A DNA stretch of 64,000 nucleotides from Legionella saoudiensis (lineage in GTDB: Bacteria; Pseudomonadota; Gammaproteobacteria; Legionellales; Legionellaceae). The stretch covers positions 64,501-128,500 of the forward strand of contig NZ_LN901323.1 in assembly GCF_001465875.1 (NCBI RefSeq), read 5' to 3'. The notes under the pieces are model-generated. The model saw only the letters and a program-made list of their open reading frames with translations. It was not told the origin of the DNA and did not search any database. Below, one piece after another: positions 54,346 to 62,562 of this stretch; within the stretch, counting starts at the first letter, position 1, and every line of letters begins with the position of its first letter. The translations under genes and the position numbers were made by a program.

Positions 54346-56643
54346 ATGCTTAAGGTACTAAAACGAATAGTTCAAGAAGTCACCGCAGCCCAGCAGCTCT
54401 CTGAGGCCCTTGGCATTTTGGTGCAACAAATTAATAAAGCCATTAATGCCGAGGCCGTCTCCGTTTACCTTATAGATACCAAACATGCTGAATACGTCCT
54501 TATTGCAACGGAAGGCTTAAACAAACAAGCCGAGTTTCGAGTGCGCGTTGCCCTTGACAGTGGTTTGATTGGGCAAGTAGGACGACGCGAAGAACCGATT
54601 AACTTGGAAGATGCCCCTTCTCATCCGGATTTTTATCATCATACATTATTAGGCGAGGAACGCTTTAAAGCCTTCCTTGGGGTACCTATCATTCAGCATC
54701 GGAAGCTCTACGGTGTATTAATTATCCAGCAAACCGAACAACGCTGTTTTGATGATACGGAAGAGTCCTTTTTAATTACGCTCGCAGCACAGCTTGGCGG
54801 CATTATTGCCCATGCGGAAGCTACTGGTGAATTAGCCGAATTAACTCAACCTAAGCCCCTGGGTGGTGTAGAAAAAATTGAACCCAGCCCCACAGCCTTA
54901 GCAGGGATCGGTTCGGTGCCTGGTATCGCTATTGGTACGGCGGTTGTGGTATATCCCCCTGCAGATATTGATGCTGTTCCGCGACATCCAGTAGAAACCT
55001 TAGATGAGGAAATCAGCACCTTTTATGAAGCATTAGAAGCAACTCGCGAAGACATGCTGCGCTTAGGGCGACGTATGAAGGCGGTGGTTGCCGAAGAGGA
55101 GCATGCTTTATTTGATGTGTATTTACGTATTTTAGACAAAGACAGTTTAGGCGCGGAAGTTGTCCATGTCATTCGTGAAGAAAAAATCAGTGCGCAGGCT
55201 GCTTTAGCCACTGTAATCAAAAAACACGTGGCTCAATTTGAAAGCATGGAAGACTCTTATCTACGAGAGCGTGCCAGTGATTTTCGTGATCTGGGCCGAC
55301 GCGTATTGGCTGCCTTGCAATGGTCACAACATGAAGAGTTAGTTTATCCAAACCGCACTATTTTAATTGGCGATGAAGTCACTGCAGCAGCCCTTGCTGA
55401 AGTACCCGAAGGATGTTTAGCAGGTGTTGTTTCCGCCAAAGGCTCCAATAACTCCCATGTCGCTATTTTGGCCCGTGCATTAGGCGTACCTACGGTAATG
55501 GGTGTTCGTGGTTTAAAACTAGAGTATGTGAACCGCCGCGCAATTATTGTGGATGGCTATTATGGGCAAGTACATGTCTCGCCCTCGAAAGCCGTACTTA
55601 CCGAATTTAAACTCTTAGAACAAGAAGAACAGGCGCTAAACCAAAGTCTGGTTAGTCTTCGAGATAAACCAGCAGAAACCACGGACAGTTATAAGATTTC
55701 TTTACAGGTAAATACAGGCCTTGCCATGGATGCCGGTTTATCCATGAGTGTAGGGGCTGAGGGTGTTGGTTTATACCGTTCTGAAGTACCATTTATGAGT
55801 AGGGATCAATTCCCTTCTGAAGATGAACAAACTATTATTTATCGTCAAACTCTAAAAGCCTTTGCTCCACGCCCGGTAACTATGCGTACCTTAGACATTG
55901 GTGGCGATAAAGTCTTACCCTACTTCCCGGTCGAAGAAGATAACCCCTACCTCGGCTGGCGCGGTATACGCGTTACCCTTGATCATCCCGATGTATTCCT
56001 CATGCAAGTCCGAGCAATGATGCGTGCTAGCGAAGAATTAAATAACTTACGCATTATGCTGCCGATGGTCACGACACTTAGCGAAGTAGAAGAAGCAACT
56101 TATCTGATTGACCAAGCGTATGCGGAATTGTTGGAAGAAGGATGTAATATTGCCAAACCCAAATTAGGGGTAATGATAGAGGTGCCTGCTGCCGCCTATT
56201 TGGCGCGTGAGATCGCCAAGCGGGTTGATTTTATTTCCGTTGGCAGTAACGATTTAACCCAATACTTTTTAGCTGTAGATAGAAATAATGCGCGCGTGGC
56301 TAGCCTCTATGATGCCATGCACCCTGCCATGTTACGCGTATTACTTAAAGTAGTCGAAGGAGGACATGCAGCAGGAGTTGAAGTAAGTATTTGTGGTGAA
56401 ATGGCTAGTGATCCGCTCGCCGTAATCTTATTAATCGCGATGGGCTTTGACACCTTAAGTATGAACTCAGCCAGCTTACCCCGTGTAAAATGGGTGATTC
56501 GTAATTTTGCCATTGCTAATGCGCGTAAAATTCTTGCTGAAGTATTGGAATTAGAACATCCTGCAGAAATTCGTCTGCATTTAGAAAAAGCATTGGAGGC
56601 GGAAGGCTTAGGCGGCTTAATCAGAGCTGGGAAGTCCATATAG
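54346..56643 (+). CDS. ptsP: phosphoenolpyruvate-protein phosphotransferase, PTS-Ntr enzyme I
   Basis: A 765-residue regulatory enzyme I. An N-terminal GAF domain (about residues 1-160) is followed by the PEP-utilising swivel and barrel domains. The phospho-accepting His is in SAKGSNNSHVAILARALG (near residue 369), and the PEP-binding barrel contains GVGLYRSEVPFM, GVMIEVPAAAYLA and FISVGSNDLTQYFLAVDR. It phosphorylates NPr and thereby EIIA-Ntr, adjusting nitrogen, potassium or virulence-related outputs; no carbohydrate permease is encoded here. GGAG precedes the ATG. Order between rppH and lgt is conserved in gammaproteobacteria. Confidence 0.96.
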   Translation: MLKVLKRIVQEVTAAQQLSEALGILVQQINKAINAEAVSVYLIDTKHAEYVLIATEGLNKQAEFRVRVALDSGLIGQVGRREEPINLEDAPSHPDFYHHTLLGEERFKAFLGVPIIQHRKLYGVLIIQQTEQRCFDDTEESFLITLAAQLGGIIAHAEATGELAELTQPKPLGGVEKIEPSPTALAGIGSVPGIAIGTAVVVYPPADIDAVPRHPVETLDEEISTFYEALEATREDMLRLGRRMKAVVAEEEHALFDVYLRILDKDSLGAEVVHVIREEKISAQAALATVIKKHVAQFESMEDSYLRERASDFRDLGRRVLAALQWSQHEELVYPNRTILIGDEVTAAALAEVPEGCLAGVVSAKGSNNSHVAILARALGVPTVMGVRGLKLEYVNRRAIIVDGYYGQVHVSPSKAVLTEFKLLEQEEQALNQSLVSLRDKPAETTDSYKISLQVNTGLAMDAGLSMSVGAEGVGLYRSEVPFMSRDQFPSEDEQTIIYRQTLKAFAPRPVTMRTLDIGGDKVLPYFPVEEDNPYLGWRGIRVTLDHPDVFLMQVRAMMRASEELNNLRIMLPMVTTLSEVEEATYLIDQAYAELLEEGCNIAKPKLGVMIEVPAAAYLAREIAKRVDFISVGSNDLTQYFLAVDRNNARVASLYDAMHPAMLRVLLKVVEGGHAAGVEVSICGEMASDPLAVILLIAMGFDTLSMNSASLPRVKWVIRNFAIANARKILAEVLELEHPAEIRLHLEKALEAEGLGGLIRAGKSI

Positions 56644-57443
56644 TGGCAATTACCATGCTACACGCCATCATTTACTTAGTAATAGGTGCTTTTACTGGAA
56701 TTATTGCAGGCCTATTTGGAATTGGTGGTGGTTTAGTGGTTATTCCAAGCCTCGTCTTTGTTTTTCAACAAATGGCGGTGATTCCTCAGAATATAATCAT
56801 GCATGTTACCGTGGGTACCTCTTTAGCGATAATGATTATAACCTCGCTTTCAGCAGTCCACTCACATCATAAAGTAGGCAATATTCTCTGGCCCGTATTG
56901 TGGAAATTATGGCCTGGCCTAATTGCCGGGACTATCTCAGGCTCTCTCCTTGCAGCAAAAATACCCAATGCATGGCTAAAGACATTTTTTGCTGTGTTTT
57001 TGCTTTTTGTTGCCTTTAAAATGCTATTCGATAAACAGAACGAGCATTCCGCATCATTTCCTAAGCAATGGATAATCATTACCACCTGCTTTTTTATCGG
57101 CCTAATTTCAGGACTGCTTGGGGTAGGCGGAGGAATTTTGATTGTTCCTTTCATGGCGTACTGTGGCATTCCCCCACGCAAAATTGCCGGCATATCCAAT
57201 TCCTGTGCATTTACTATAGCCCTGATTGGTACCTTAATTTTTATTATTAGCGGTTTTCAGGAAACAGGGACAATCCCCCATACCCTAGGCTATGTGTACT
57301 GGCCTGCCGTTCTCTTGGTAGGAGCAACAAGCAGTATATTCGCGCCCATAGGAACTAAGTTGCACTACAAATTACCGGTTCACCAATTAAAGTATGGCTT
57401 TATCGTCTTGCTTATTTTAACCTCATTAAAAATGCTTCTTTAA
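56643..57443 (+). CDS. TSUP/TauE-SafE family permease
   Basis: A 266-residue inner-membrane protein of about eight helices. The two internal repeats with the family signature are clear: IIAGLFGIGGGLVVIPSLVF and, in the second half, LISGLLGVGGGILIVPFM. TSUP proteins move sulfonates, sulfite or related anions, but the substrate is not deducible. The start is the GTG at 56643, which overlaps the ptsP stop by one base (TAGTG); ATG 56655 is an alternative. It is inserted between ptsP and lgt in the otherwise conserved rppH-ptsP-lgt-thyA order. Confidence 0.88.
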   Translation: MAITMLHAIIYLVIGAFTGIIAGLFGIGGGLVVIPSLVFVFQQMAVIPQNIIMHVTVGTSLAIMIITSLSAVHSHHKVGNILWPVLWKLWPGLIAGTISGSLLAAKIPNAWLKTFFAVFLLFVAFKMLFDKQNEHSASFPKQWIIITTCFFIGLISGLLGVGGGILIVPFMAYCGIPPRKIAGISNSCAFTIALIGTLIFIISGFQETGTIPHTLGYVYWPAVLLVGATSSIFAPIGTKLHYKLPVHQLKYGFIVLLILTSLKMLL

Positions 57444-57458
57444 AGGAACTTATTGCTT

Positions 57459-58232
57459 ATGCTCCATTATCCCTACATTAATCCTGTTGCGTTTTCACTA
57501 GGCCCCATCCAAGTACATTGGTACGGTTTAATGTACCTCATTGGTTTTGTTAGTGCCTGGCTTCTGGCTCATTGGCGCATGAAGCATTATAAATTGGATT
57601 GGAATTCCGACCAAATTAGTGATTTGATTTTTTATGCCGCCCTGGGAGTCATCATTGGTGGTCGTGTCGGCTACATGCTTTTTTACGATTTCCCCGTATT
57701 AATCCAGAGCCCTTTATCCTTATTTAAAATTTGGGAAGGAGGCATGTCATTCCATGGGGGGTTATTAGGTGTCATTGCGGCTTTATGGCTGTTTGCACGC
57801 AAATACAAACGTCCCTTTTGGGAGGTAGGTGATTTTATTGCGCCCTTAGTTCCTATCGGTCTAGGTGCTGGGCGTATTGGTAACTTTATTAATGGCGAAC
57901 TTTGGGGACGAGTGACTGATGTTCCTTGGGGTATGGTCTATAGCCATGTTGATGAGCAACCCCGCCACCCCTCAGAAATTTATGAATTTGGTTTAGAGGG
58001 CATTGGTTTATTTATCTTAGTCTGGTGCTATGCCAGCAAGCCTCGCCCTGTGGGACGCGTATCTGCGGTATTTCTTATTGGCTATGCCGTATGTCGGATT
58101 ATTGCGGAATTTTTCCGTCAACCGGACCCACAATTAGGTTATCTTGCATTTGGATGGTTGACTATGGGTCAAATTTTATCCGTGCCTATGATATTATTGG
58201 GTCTTTGGTTATGGTGGCGAACTGAACGATGA
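57459..58232 (+). CDS. lgt: prolipoprotein diacylglyceryl transferase
   Basis: A 257-residue inner-membrane enzyme of seven helices that attaches diacylglycerol to the lipobox Cys of prolipoproteins. Recognised motifs are [27 protein letters not shown], and the Lgt signature [17 protein letters not shown]. The frame is open from a TTG at 57453; ATG 57459 is chosen because it fits family N-termini. AGGA at 57444-57447 lies 11 bases upstream, which leaves TTG 57453 a possible start. The stop overlaps the thyA ATG by four bases. At least one predicted substrate, the lipoprotein at 37523, is in the window. Confidence 0.96.
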   Translation: MLHYPYINPVAFSLGPIQVHWYGLMYLIGFVSAWLLAHWRMKHYKLDWNSDQISDLIFYAALGVIIGGRVGYMLFYDFPVLIQSPLSLFKIWEGGMSFHGGLLGVIAALWLFARKYKRPFWEVGDFIAPLVPIGLGAGRIGNFINGELWGRVTDVPWGMVYSHVDEQPRHPSEIYEFGLEGIGLFILVWCYASKPRPVGRVSAVFLIGYAVCRIIAEFFRQPDPQLGYLAFGWLTMGQILSVPMILLGLWLWWRTER

Positions 58233-59023
58233 AAACTTACTTGCAATTATTAGAGCATATTTTACAACACGGAACTGAAAAAACAGACCGTACGGGTACT
58301 GGAACTTTATCCGTCTTTGGCTATCAAATGCGTTTTGATTTACGCCAAGGTTTTCCTTTAGTCACCACCAAAAAACTACATACGCGTAGCATTGTGCATG
58401 AGTTGCTCTGGTTTTTAAAAGGAGATACCAATATTGCCTACCTGAAAGAAAATGGCGTCTCTATTTGGGATGAATGGGCAGATAGTAATGGTGATTTAGG
58501 TCCAGTCTATGGCAAGCAATGGCGTAGCTGGCCCACAGCAGATGGTCGTCATATCGACCAACTCAGCGAAGTACTGGAGCAGATCAAAAAGAATCCTGAT
58601 TCCCGCCGTCTAATTGTCAGTGCTTGGAACGTAGGGGAACTTGAACACATGGCATTAATGCCCTGTCATGCCCTATTCCAATTTTATGTAGCCAACAACA
58701 CCCTGTCATGCCAATTATACCAGCGTTCCGCGGATGTTTTTTTAGGCGTACCCTTTAATATTGCTTCCTACGCGCTGCTTACACACATGGTGGCAGAACA
58801 ATGTGGGCTGGAGGTAGGCGAGTTTATTTGGACAGGTGGTGATTGCCATTTGTATTTAAACCATTTGGAGCAAGCACGTACTCAATTAAGCAGGGAGCCA
58901 TTCCCTTTGGCTCAGTTGCGTATCAAGCGCAAAGCAAGTTCCTTGTTTGATTATGCTTATGAAGATTTTGAGTTTATTGATTACCAATCTCATCCAGCAA
59001 TTAAAGCGCCTATTGCAGTTTAA
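58229..59023 (+). CDS. thyA: thymidylate synthase
   Basis: A 264-residue enzyme converting dUMP to dTMP with methylene-tetrahydrofolate. The start [12 protein letters not shown], the [17 protein letters not shown] region, the catalytic Cys in [12 protein letters not shown] (about residue 146) and the [19 protein letters not shown] segment are all diagnostic. It is coupled to lgt by a four-base overlap. At the 3' end the last 14 bases overlap the end of the convergent gene at 59010-59486. Confidence 0.97.
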   Translation: MKTYLQLLEHILQHGTEKTDRTGTGTLSVFGYQMRFDLRQGFPLVTTKKLHTRSIVHELLWFLKGDTNIAYLKENGVSIWDEWADSNGDLGPVYGKQWRSWPTADGRHIDQLSEVLEQIKKNPDSRRLIVSAWNVGELEHMALMPCHALFQFYVANNTLSCQLYQRSADVFLGVPFNIASYALLTHMVAEQCGLEVGEFIWTGGDCHLYLNHLEQARTQLSREPFPLAQLRIKRKASSLFDYAYEDFEFIDYQSHPAIKAPIAV

Positions 59024-59486
59024 TCGTTACCTCATTATCGTCGGTTTCATTGCAAGCTCTGCTCAAAGAAAAGCCTGGAGAAGAATGAGTGCTTCTCGCA
59101 GGCGATTGATCTGGCGTTTTGATACCTAATGAAAAACCTGGAGAGGAAGGCGTACGACGATGTTGTGCGCGAGAATCTATCGGCGTATTTATCCCCAAAG
59201 AAAAGCCTGGAGAAGAATGAGTGCTTCCAGTTCCTACCGATTTTTTAGTTGGCGTCCTGGCAAGAGAATAAGCGTCATCATCTTCTTCTTTCTCTGTTCC
59301 CTGCGGCTCAGCAGAGACGGTTGTGTTTATACCCAAAGTTCCTAGCGCACCACTTATGTTGAGATACGCATCTGAGGCAGGAATACTAGGGCTAGAATTT
59401 TTCGCAGGCAGGATAGGCTCTGCTTCCGAAGGGATTGTTGAGCTTCCACAACAAAAAATTTTTTTTAAAATTTCGAATATATTCAT
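59010..59486 (-). CDS. repeat-containing small protein of unknown function, possible lipidated effector
   Basis: A 158-residue protein not recognised. The N-terminus is amphipathic and ends in adjacent Cys ([15 protein letters not shown], Cys12-Cys13), as in some acylated membrane-attached proteins. The rest is Ser/Thr/Pro-rich and disordered. A motif SSPGFSL occurs three times at residues 91-97, 114-120 and 135-141, first two followed by GI(N/K)TP. At DNA level a 32-base stretch is repeated exactly (59064-59095 and 59196-59227), with a diverged copy near 59131, so this is an in-frame tandem expansion. The 3' end overlaps thyA by 14 bases on the other strand. Confidence 0.75.
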   Translation of the reverse strand: MNIFEILKKIFCCGSSTIPSEAEPILPAKNSSPSIPASDAYLNISGALGTLGINTTVSAEPQGTEKEEDDDAYSLARTPTKKSVGTGSTHSSPGFSLGINTPIDSRAQHRRTPSSPGFSLGIKTPDQSPARSTHSSPGFSLSRACNETDDNEVTIKLQ

Positions 59487-59531
59487 AAAAATAATCCTCT
59501 AAGATAAGACAGATAACGTAGCTCCCAAGAA

Positions 59532-60593
59532 CTAAATTACCTTAAGCGCATGGAAAAATTCTTGATTAATATCATTAACCTTATTTTGGCCTTGAGGCGT
59601 ATTAAAAAAGCCATGCCCACGAAACAATAAAGAAGCACCTACCGCCAGTAACCCAAGGCCAGTTAACGCAATAATAATATTCGCCAAGATTACTTTTGAA
59701 TAATGGCGATGGGTAGACATTAATGCATCTTGAGAATGTAGCTTTTTATGAAACTGCGCGGCAAAAACGTCCTTATTTTCTTCAGACGAAAAGGTAAAAT
59801 AACTTTCTAAATCATTAGCCAATTCTATAGCCAAGTGCATCGCCGCTTTTGCTTTTTCAGGACATGCGGATTTTAACCCTAAGCCATAAGCATGCATGGC
59901 CTTAATGCTGATCAGTAAATTTGTTAGTTTTTTAGGCGCCTGCCACGTATCAAAATCATAATTCTCCATTTCTTCTTGGTTAAGCTGTAGACCTGGAGTA
60001 GTTTCTAAATGTGTAGAAGCAGAATCTATATTTATAGAGTCTTGCTCAAGCTCTAATTCTTTAGGGGGCAAGGTGATTGTTGGAGTCGATTCTTGCTCAT
60101 CCTGAGAATCCACCTCCACCAACTCATTGGGCATGGGAACCGCCCAGGCGGTTAAATGGACCTCTGGAAATGCTTTGCAAAATGCTGCAGCTGCGTCTCT
60201 AGTAAAAGCTCCCCATTGGGCAAAAGACTTATTATCGGGAGCCACGGGCCAGCCGCTAACATGAAATTCCAATGCATGCCCTTGATAGGAAACCGGTAAG
60301 TTAGCAATATTTTTGGCTAAATTACTCATCAAGACATAATAAGCAATAATACGAGCATCAAGTTCTTTCACCTTTTTCGCATCATTCTCATCATATACGA
60401 TAGTTGGAAAGTCTTCATCTAACTGAGCAAGATATGTAGTAAATGCCTTATTAATTTGCGCAGCAGCCTCTGCTCGATTTATATCCTCTGCAGTGTACTT
60501 TTTTACATTTCTGTATACATTATGTATAAATTCCTTGGTGTTAACTATAGGTTCAAAGTTTACCTGTTTTCTTTTTTCTCTTTTTGATAGCAT
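59532..60593 (-). CDS. single-pass membrane protein of unknown function
   Basis: A 353-residue protein not recognised. It is soluble and helical for about 300 residues with a Lys/Glu-rich start, then a transmembrane helix (about residues 301-325, ILANIIIALTGLGLLAVGASLLF) followed by a 30-residue tail. The segment LEFHVSGWPVAPDNKSF with AAAAFCKAFPEVHLTAWAVP is a compact domain; residues about 165-215 are Glu/Ser/Thr-rich. No signal peptide. It lies 45 bases upstream of the small repeat gene in the same direction, so both may be cotranscribed. Secretion is conjecture. Confidence 0.78.
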   Translation of the reverse strand: MLSKREKRKQVNFEPIVNTKEFIHNVYRNVKKYTAEDINRAEAAAQINKAFTTYLAQLDEDFPTIVYDENDAKKVKELDARIIAYYVLMSNLAKNIANLPVSYQGHALEFHVSGWPVAPDNKSFAQWGAFTRDAAAAFCKAFPEVHLTAWAVPMPNELVEVDSQDEQESTPTITLPPKELELEQDSINIDSASTHLETTPGLQLNQEEMENYDFDTWQAPKKLTNLLISIKAMHAYGLGLKSACPEKAKAAMHLAIELANDLESYFTFSSEENKDVFAAQFHKKLHSQDALMSTHRHYSKVILANIIIALTGLGLLAVGASLLFRGHGFFNTPQGQNKVNDINQEFFHALKVI

Positions 60594-60807
60594 AAATTCA
60601 ATAAATAGCGTTAATTAAAAACGCGGAGTGTACTTTATATGTTTTCTAATTAAAAGCACAAAGAAAAAAATATGGGCACAAATAATAATTGTAAAATCAA
60701 TATGGTTATAAATAGCCACACTTGACCTCAATGAGTTCAGCTCTTAGGCTTTTGAGAACATCTCACCGAGCACCATGAGAAGGCTAATAGGTTAAAGCTT
60801 CCTGCAA

Positions 60808-61401
60808 CTAGACCCACTTTAAAATTAATGGTGGTTTATGAGCAGTTGCTAAAGTGGGGGTTGCAGGCCAGCCCAGAATAATGGGCGCGACCGCCGTCAT
60901 ATTTTCAGGTACGTTTAACTCCTTTTTCCATTCAGGTAAATTTAATGCAGGAACGGAAAAACCTATAACACAGGAGGCAAGGCCAAAAGTAAGCGCTGAA
61001 AGCATTAAATTTTCGGCAGCCAACCAACAATCTGCACTCACAAACTCGCCCTTAAAGGTACTGTAGATAACGATTAAAGCAGGCGCATTGTAAAAAATAT
61101 TGAATTCCTTTTGTTGCACCACATGCAAAATGTGTTCTTCTTGTAAGTCTTTATGCTCTCTGGAGCTGGTTAGCAACTTAGCACTATCTGAAATACGATC
61201 TAATAAGGACTTATCTTGGATTACTGCAAATGCTCGCGATTCCTCATGAAGGGCTGAAGGGGCATGGGCTGCTGCATCCAGGAGTTGATTAATAATCTCT
61301 GCATCAACTTTTTGAGGCAAATAATTACGCACTGCTCTACGATTATAGATAGCATCCATCACATCCATTTTGTTGCGCTTTATTGATTCTGCCCTTTCCA
61401 T
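60808..61401 (-). CDS. nitroreductase family protein
   Basis: A 197-residue flavin-dependent oxidoreductase of the nitroreductase fold. Conserved parts include YNRRAVRNYLP (FMN phosphate contacts), LLDAAAHAPSALHEESRAF, and the C-terminal GLASCVIGFSVPALNLPEWK and IILGWPATP. Substrates of this group are quinones or nitro compounds, and the physiological one is unknown. A strong AAAGGAG, seven bases before, supports the ATG at 61401, although the conserved part starts around residue 12. Confidence 0.9.
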   Translation of the reverse strand: MERAESIKRNKMDVMDAIYNRRAVRNYLPQKVDAEIINQLLDAAAHAPSALHEESRAFAVIQDKSLLDRISDSAKLLTSSREHKDLQEEHILHVVQQKEFNIFYNAPALIVIYSTFKGEFVSADCWLAAENLMLSALTFGLASCVIGFSVPALNLPEWKKELNVPENMTAVAPIILGWPATPTLATAHKPPLILKWV

Positions 61402-61597
61402 GCTCGGCTCCTTTAGCTTTTTCTAAATTATAGCATATCGAAGAAAACGCGATGTTAGAGCCTATATTGAAACCGCATGGTTAAATTATTTTACTACGCG
61501 GGGAATAGTGCAAAGATTGCCCTAGCCAAGGTTAACTTTACAAGCAAGGATTGCTCTAATAAGATGGATACGAATATGATTAGCAATGGAGTTGAAC

Positions 61598-62107
61598 ATG
61601 TCGTTTTCGATGTATGATCTTACCGTCCCAGTGATGCTACGCAATTTGGGTATCCTCTCTGAATATATGGATAAGGCTGCTGCTTATGCGGTTGAAAAAA
61701 AAATTGAGCCTTCGGTATTAATTAATGCCCGTCTGGCGCCTGACATGTTCCCCTTAGCGGGGCAAATCCAACGTTTTAGCGATAATTGTAAAGGTGGGGT
61801 TGCCAAACTAGCAGACATACCGACTCCACGCTTTCCCGATACGGAAGCAACTTTCGGGGAATTAAAAGAGCGTCTTACGAAAACTGCTAATTTTTTGCAG
61901 GATATTAAGCCTGAACTGCTAAATGGGGATGTTAACCGTCTTATAGAAATTAAAGTTCACCAGGAAACCATTTCCCTCAGCGCCCGTACCTACCTACTGT
62001 CAATGGTGCTCCCTAATATATTTTTCCATCTCACAACTACCCACAATATTTTGCGTCATTGTGGGATGAACGTGGGAAAAATGGATTATTTAGGCTACGC
62101 AAACTAA
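61598..62107 (+). CDS. DUF1993-family protein
   Basis: A 169-residue protein of the DUF1993 (DinB-like four-helix) type. The start region MYDLTVPVMLRNLGILSEYMDKA with LINARLAPDMFPLAGQIQRFSDNCKGGVAKLA and a late FFHLTTTHNILRHCGMNVGKMDYLG matches the family. Function of these proteins is not established; they belong to the DinB/YfiT-type fold. The start at 61598 has GGAG six bases upstream; ATG 61586 lacks one. It faces divergently from the nitroreductase. Confidence 0.86.
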   Translation: MSFSMYDLTVPVMLRNLGILSEYMDKAAAYAVEKKIEPSVLINARLAPDMFPLAGQIQRFSDNCKGGVAKLADIPTPRFPDTEATFGELKERLTKTANFLQDIKPELLNGDVNRLIEIKVHQETISLSARTYLLSMVLPNIFFHLTTTHNILRHCGMNVGKMDYLGYAN

Positions 62108-62154
62108 GGGGCAACTCGTAAACCCAGGTGTCATCCTTAGTATCAGGATAATAT

Positions 62155-62562
62155 TCAGGATGACGTACCAGCAAAATAAGTACGAATACTATCAGGCAAG
62201 GGCACGGATTTATTTTTTGTGTAGTCAACCCATACAACCTTGCAACTGCCTTGAGCCATTAATACTTCATTTTGATATAAATCATGATCCATCATCATGC
62301 TGGAATTACCCATATTATATATTCTAGAGCGCAAAACCACGGTTGCCGGATACACCACTGGCTTCAAATAGGTACATGCAACCTGTACAACTACCGGCCC
62401 CATTTGTTCCGTCATCTTTATATTAAGCTCGCGCAGCCATTCAATACGAGCCTCCTGAAAATAATCGAAATAACGTGCATTATTTACATGCCCTAAAGCA
62501 TCCATATCACCCCATGCAATAGAAAAAGTTTTTTCGTGTACGGTAATTTTATTTTCAGTCAT
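62155..62562 (-). CDS. acyl-CoA thioesterase, YbgC/4HBT family
   Basis: A 135-residue hot-dog-fold thioesterase. The catalytic Asp lies in AWGDMDALGHVNNARYFDYF, the signature of the 4-hydroxybenzoyl-CoA thioesterase/YbgC group, and the C-terminal MAQGSCKVVWVDYTKNKS closes the fold. It is cytosolic, acting on acyl-CoA of uncertain chain length. The start overlaps the priA stop by four bases, so it is translationally coupled to it. Confidence 0.88.
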   Translation of the reverse strand: MTENKITVHEKTFSIAWGDMDALGHVNNARYFDYFQEARIEWLRELNIKMTEQMGPVVVQVACTYLKPVVYPATVVLRSRIYNMGNSSMMMDHDLYQNEVLMAQGSCKVVWVDYTKNKSVPLPDSIRTYFAGTSS

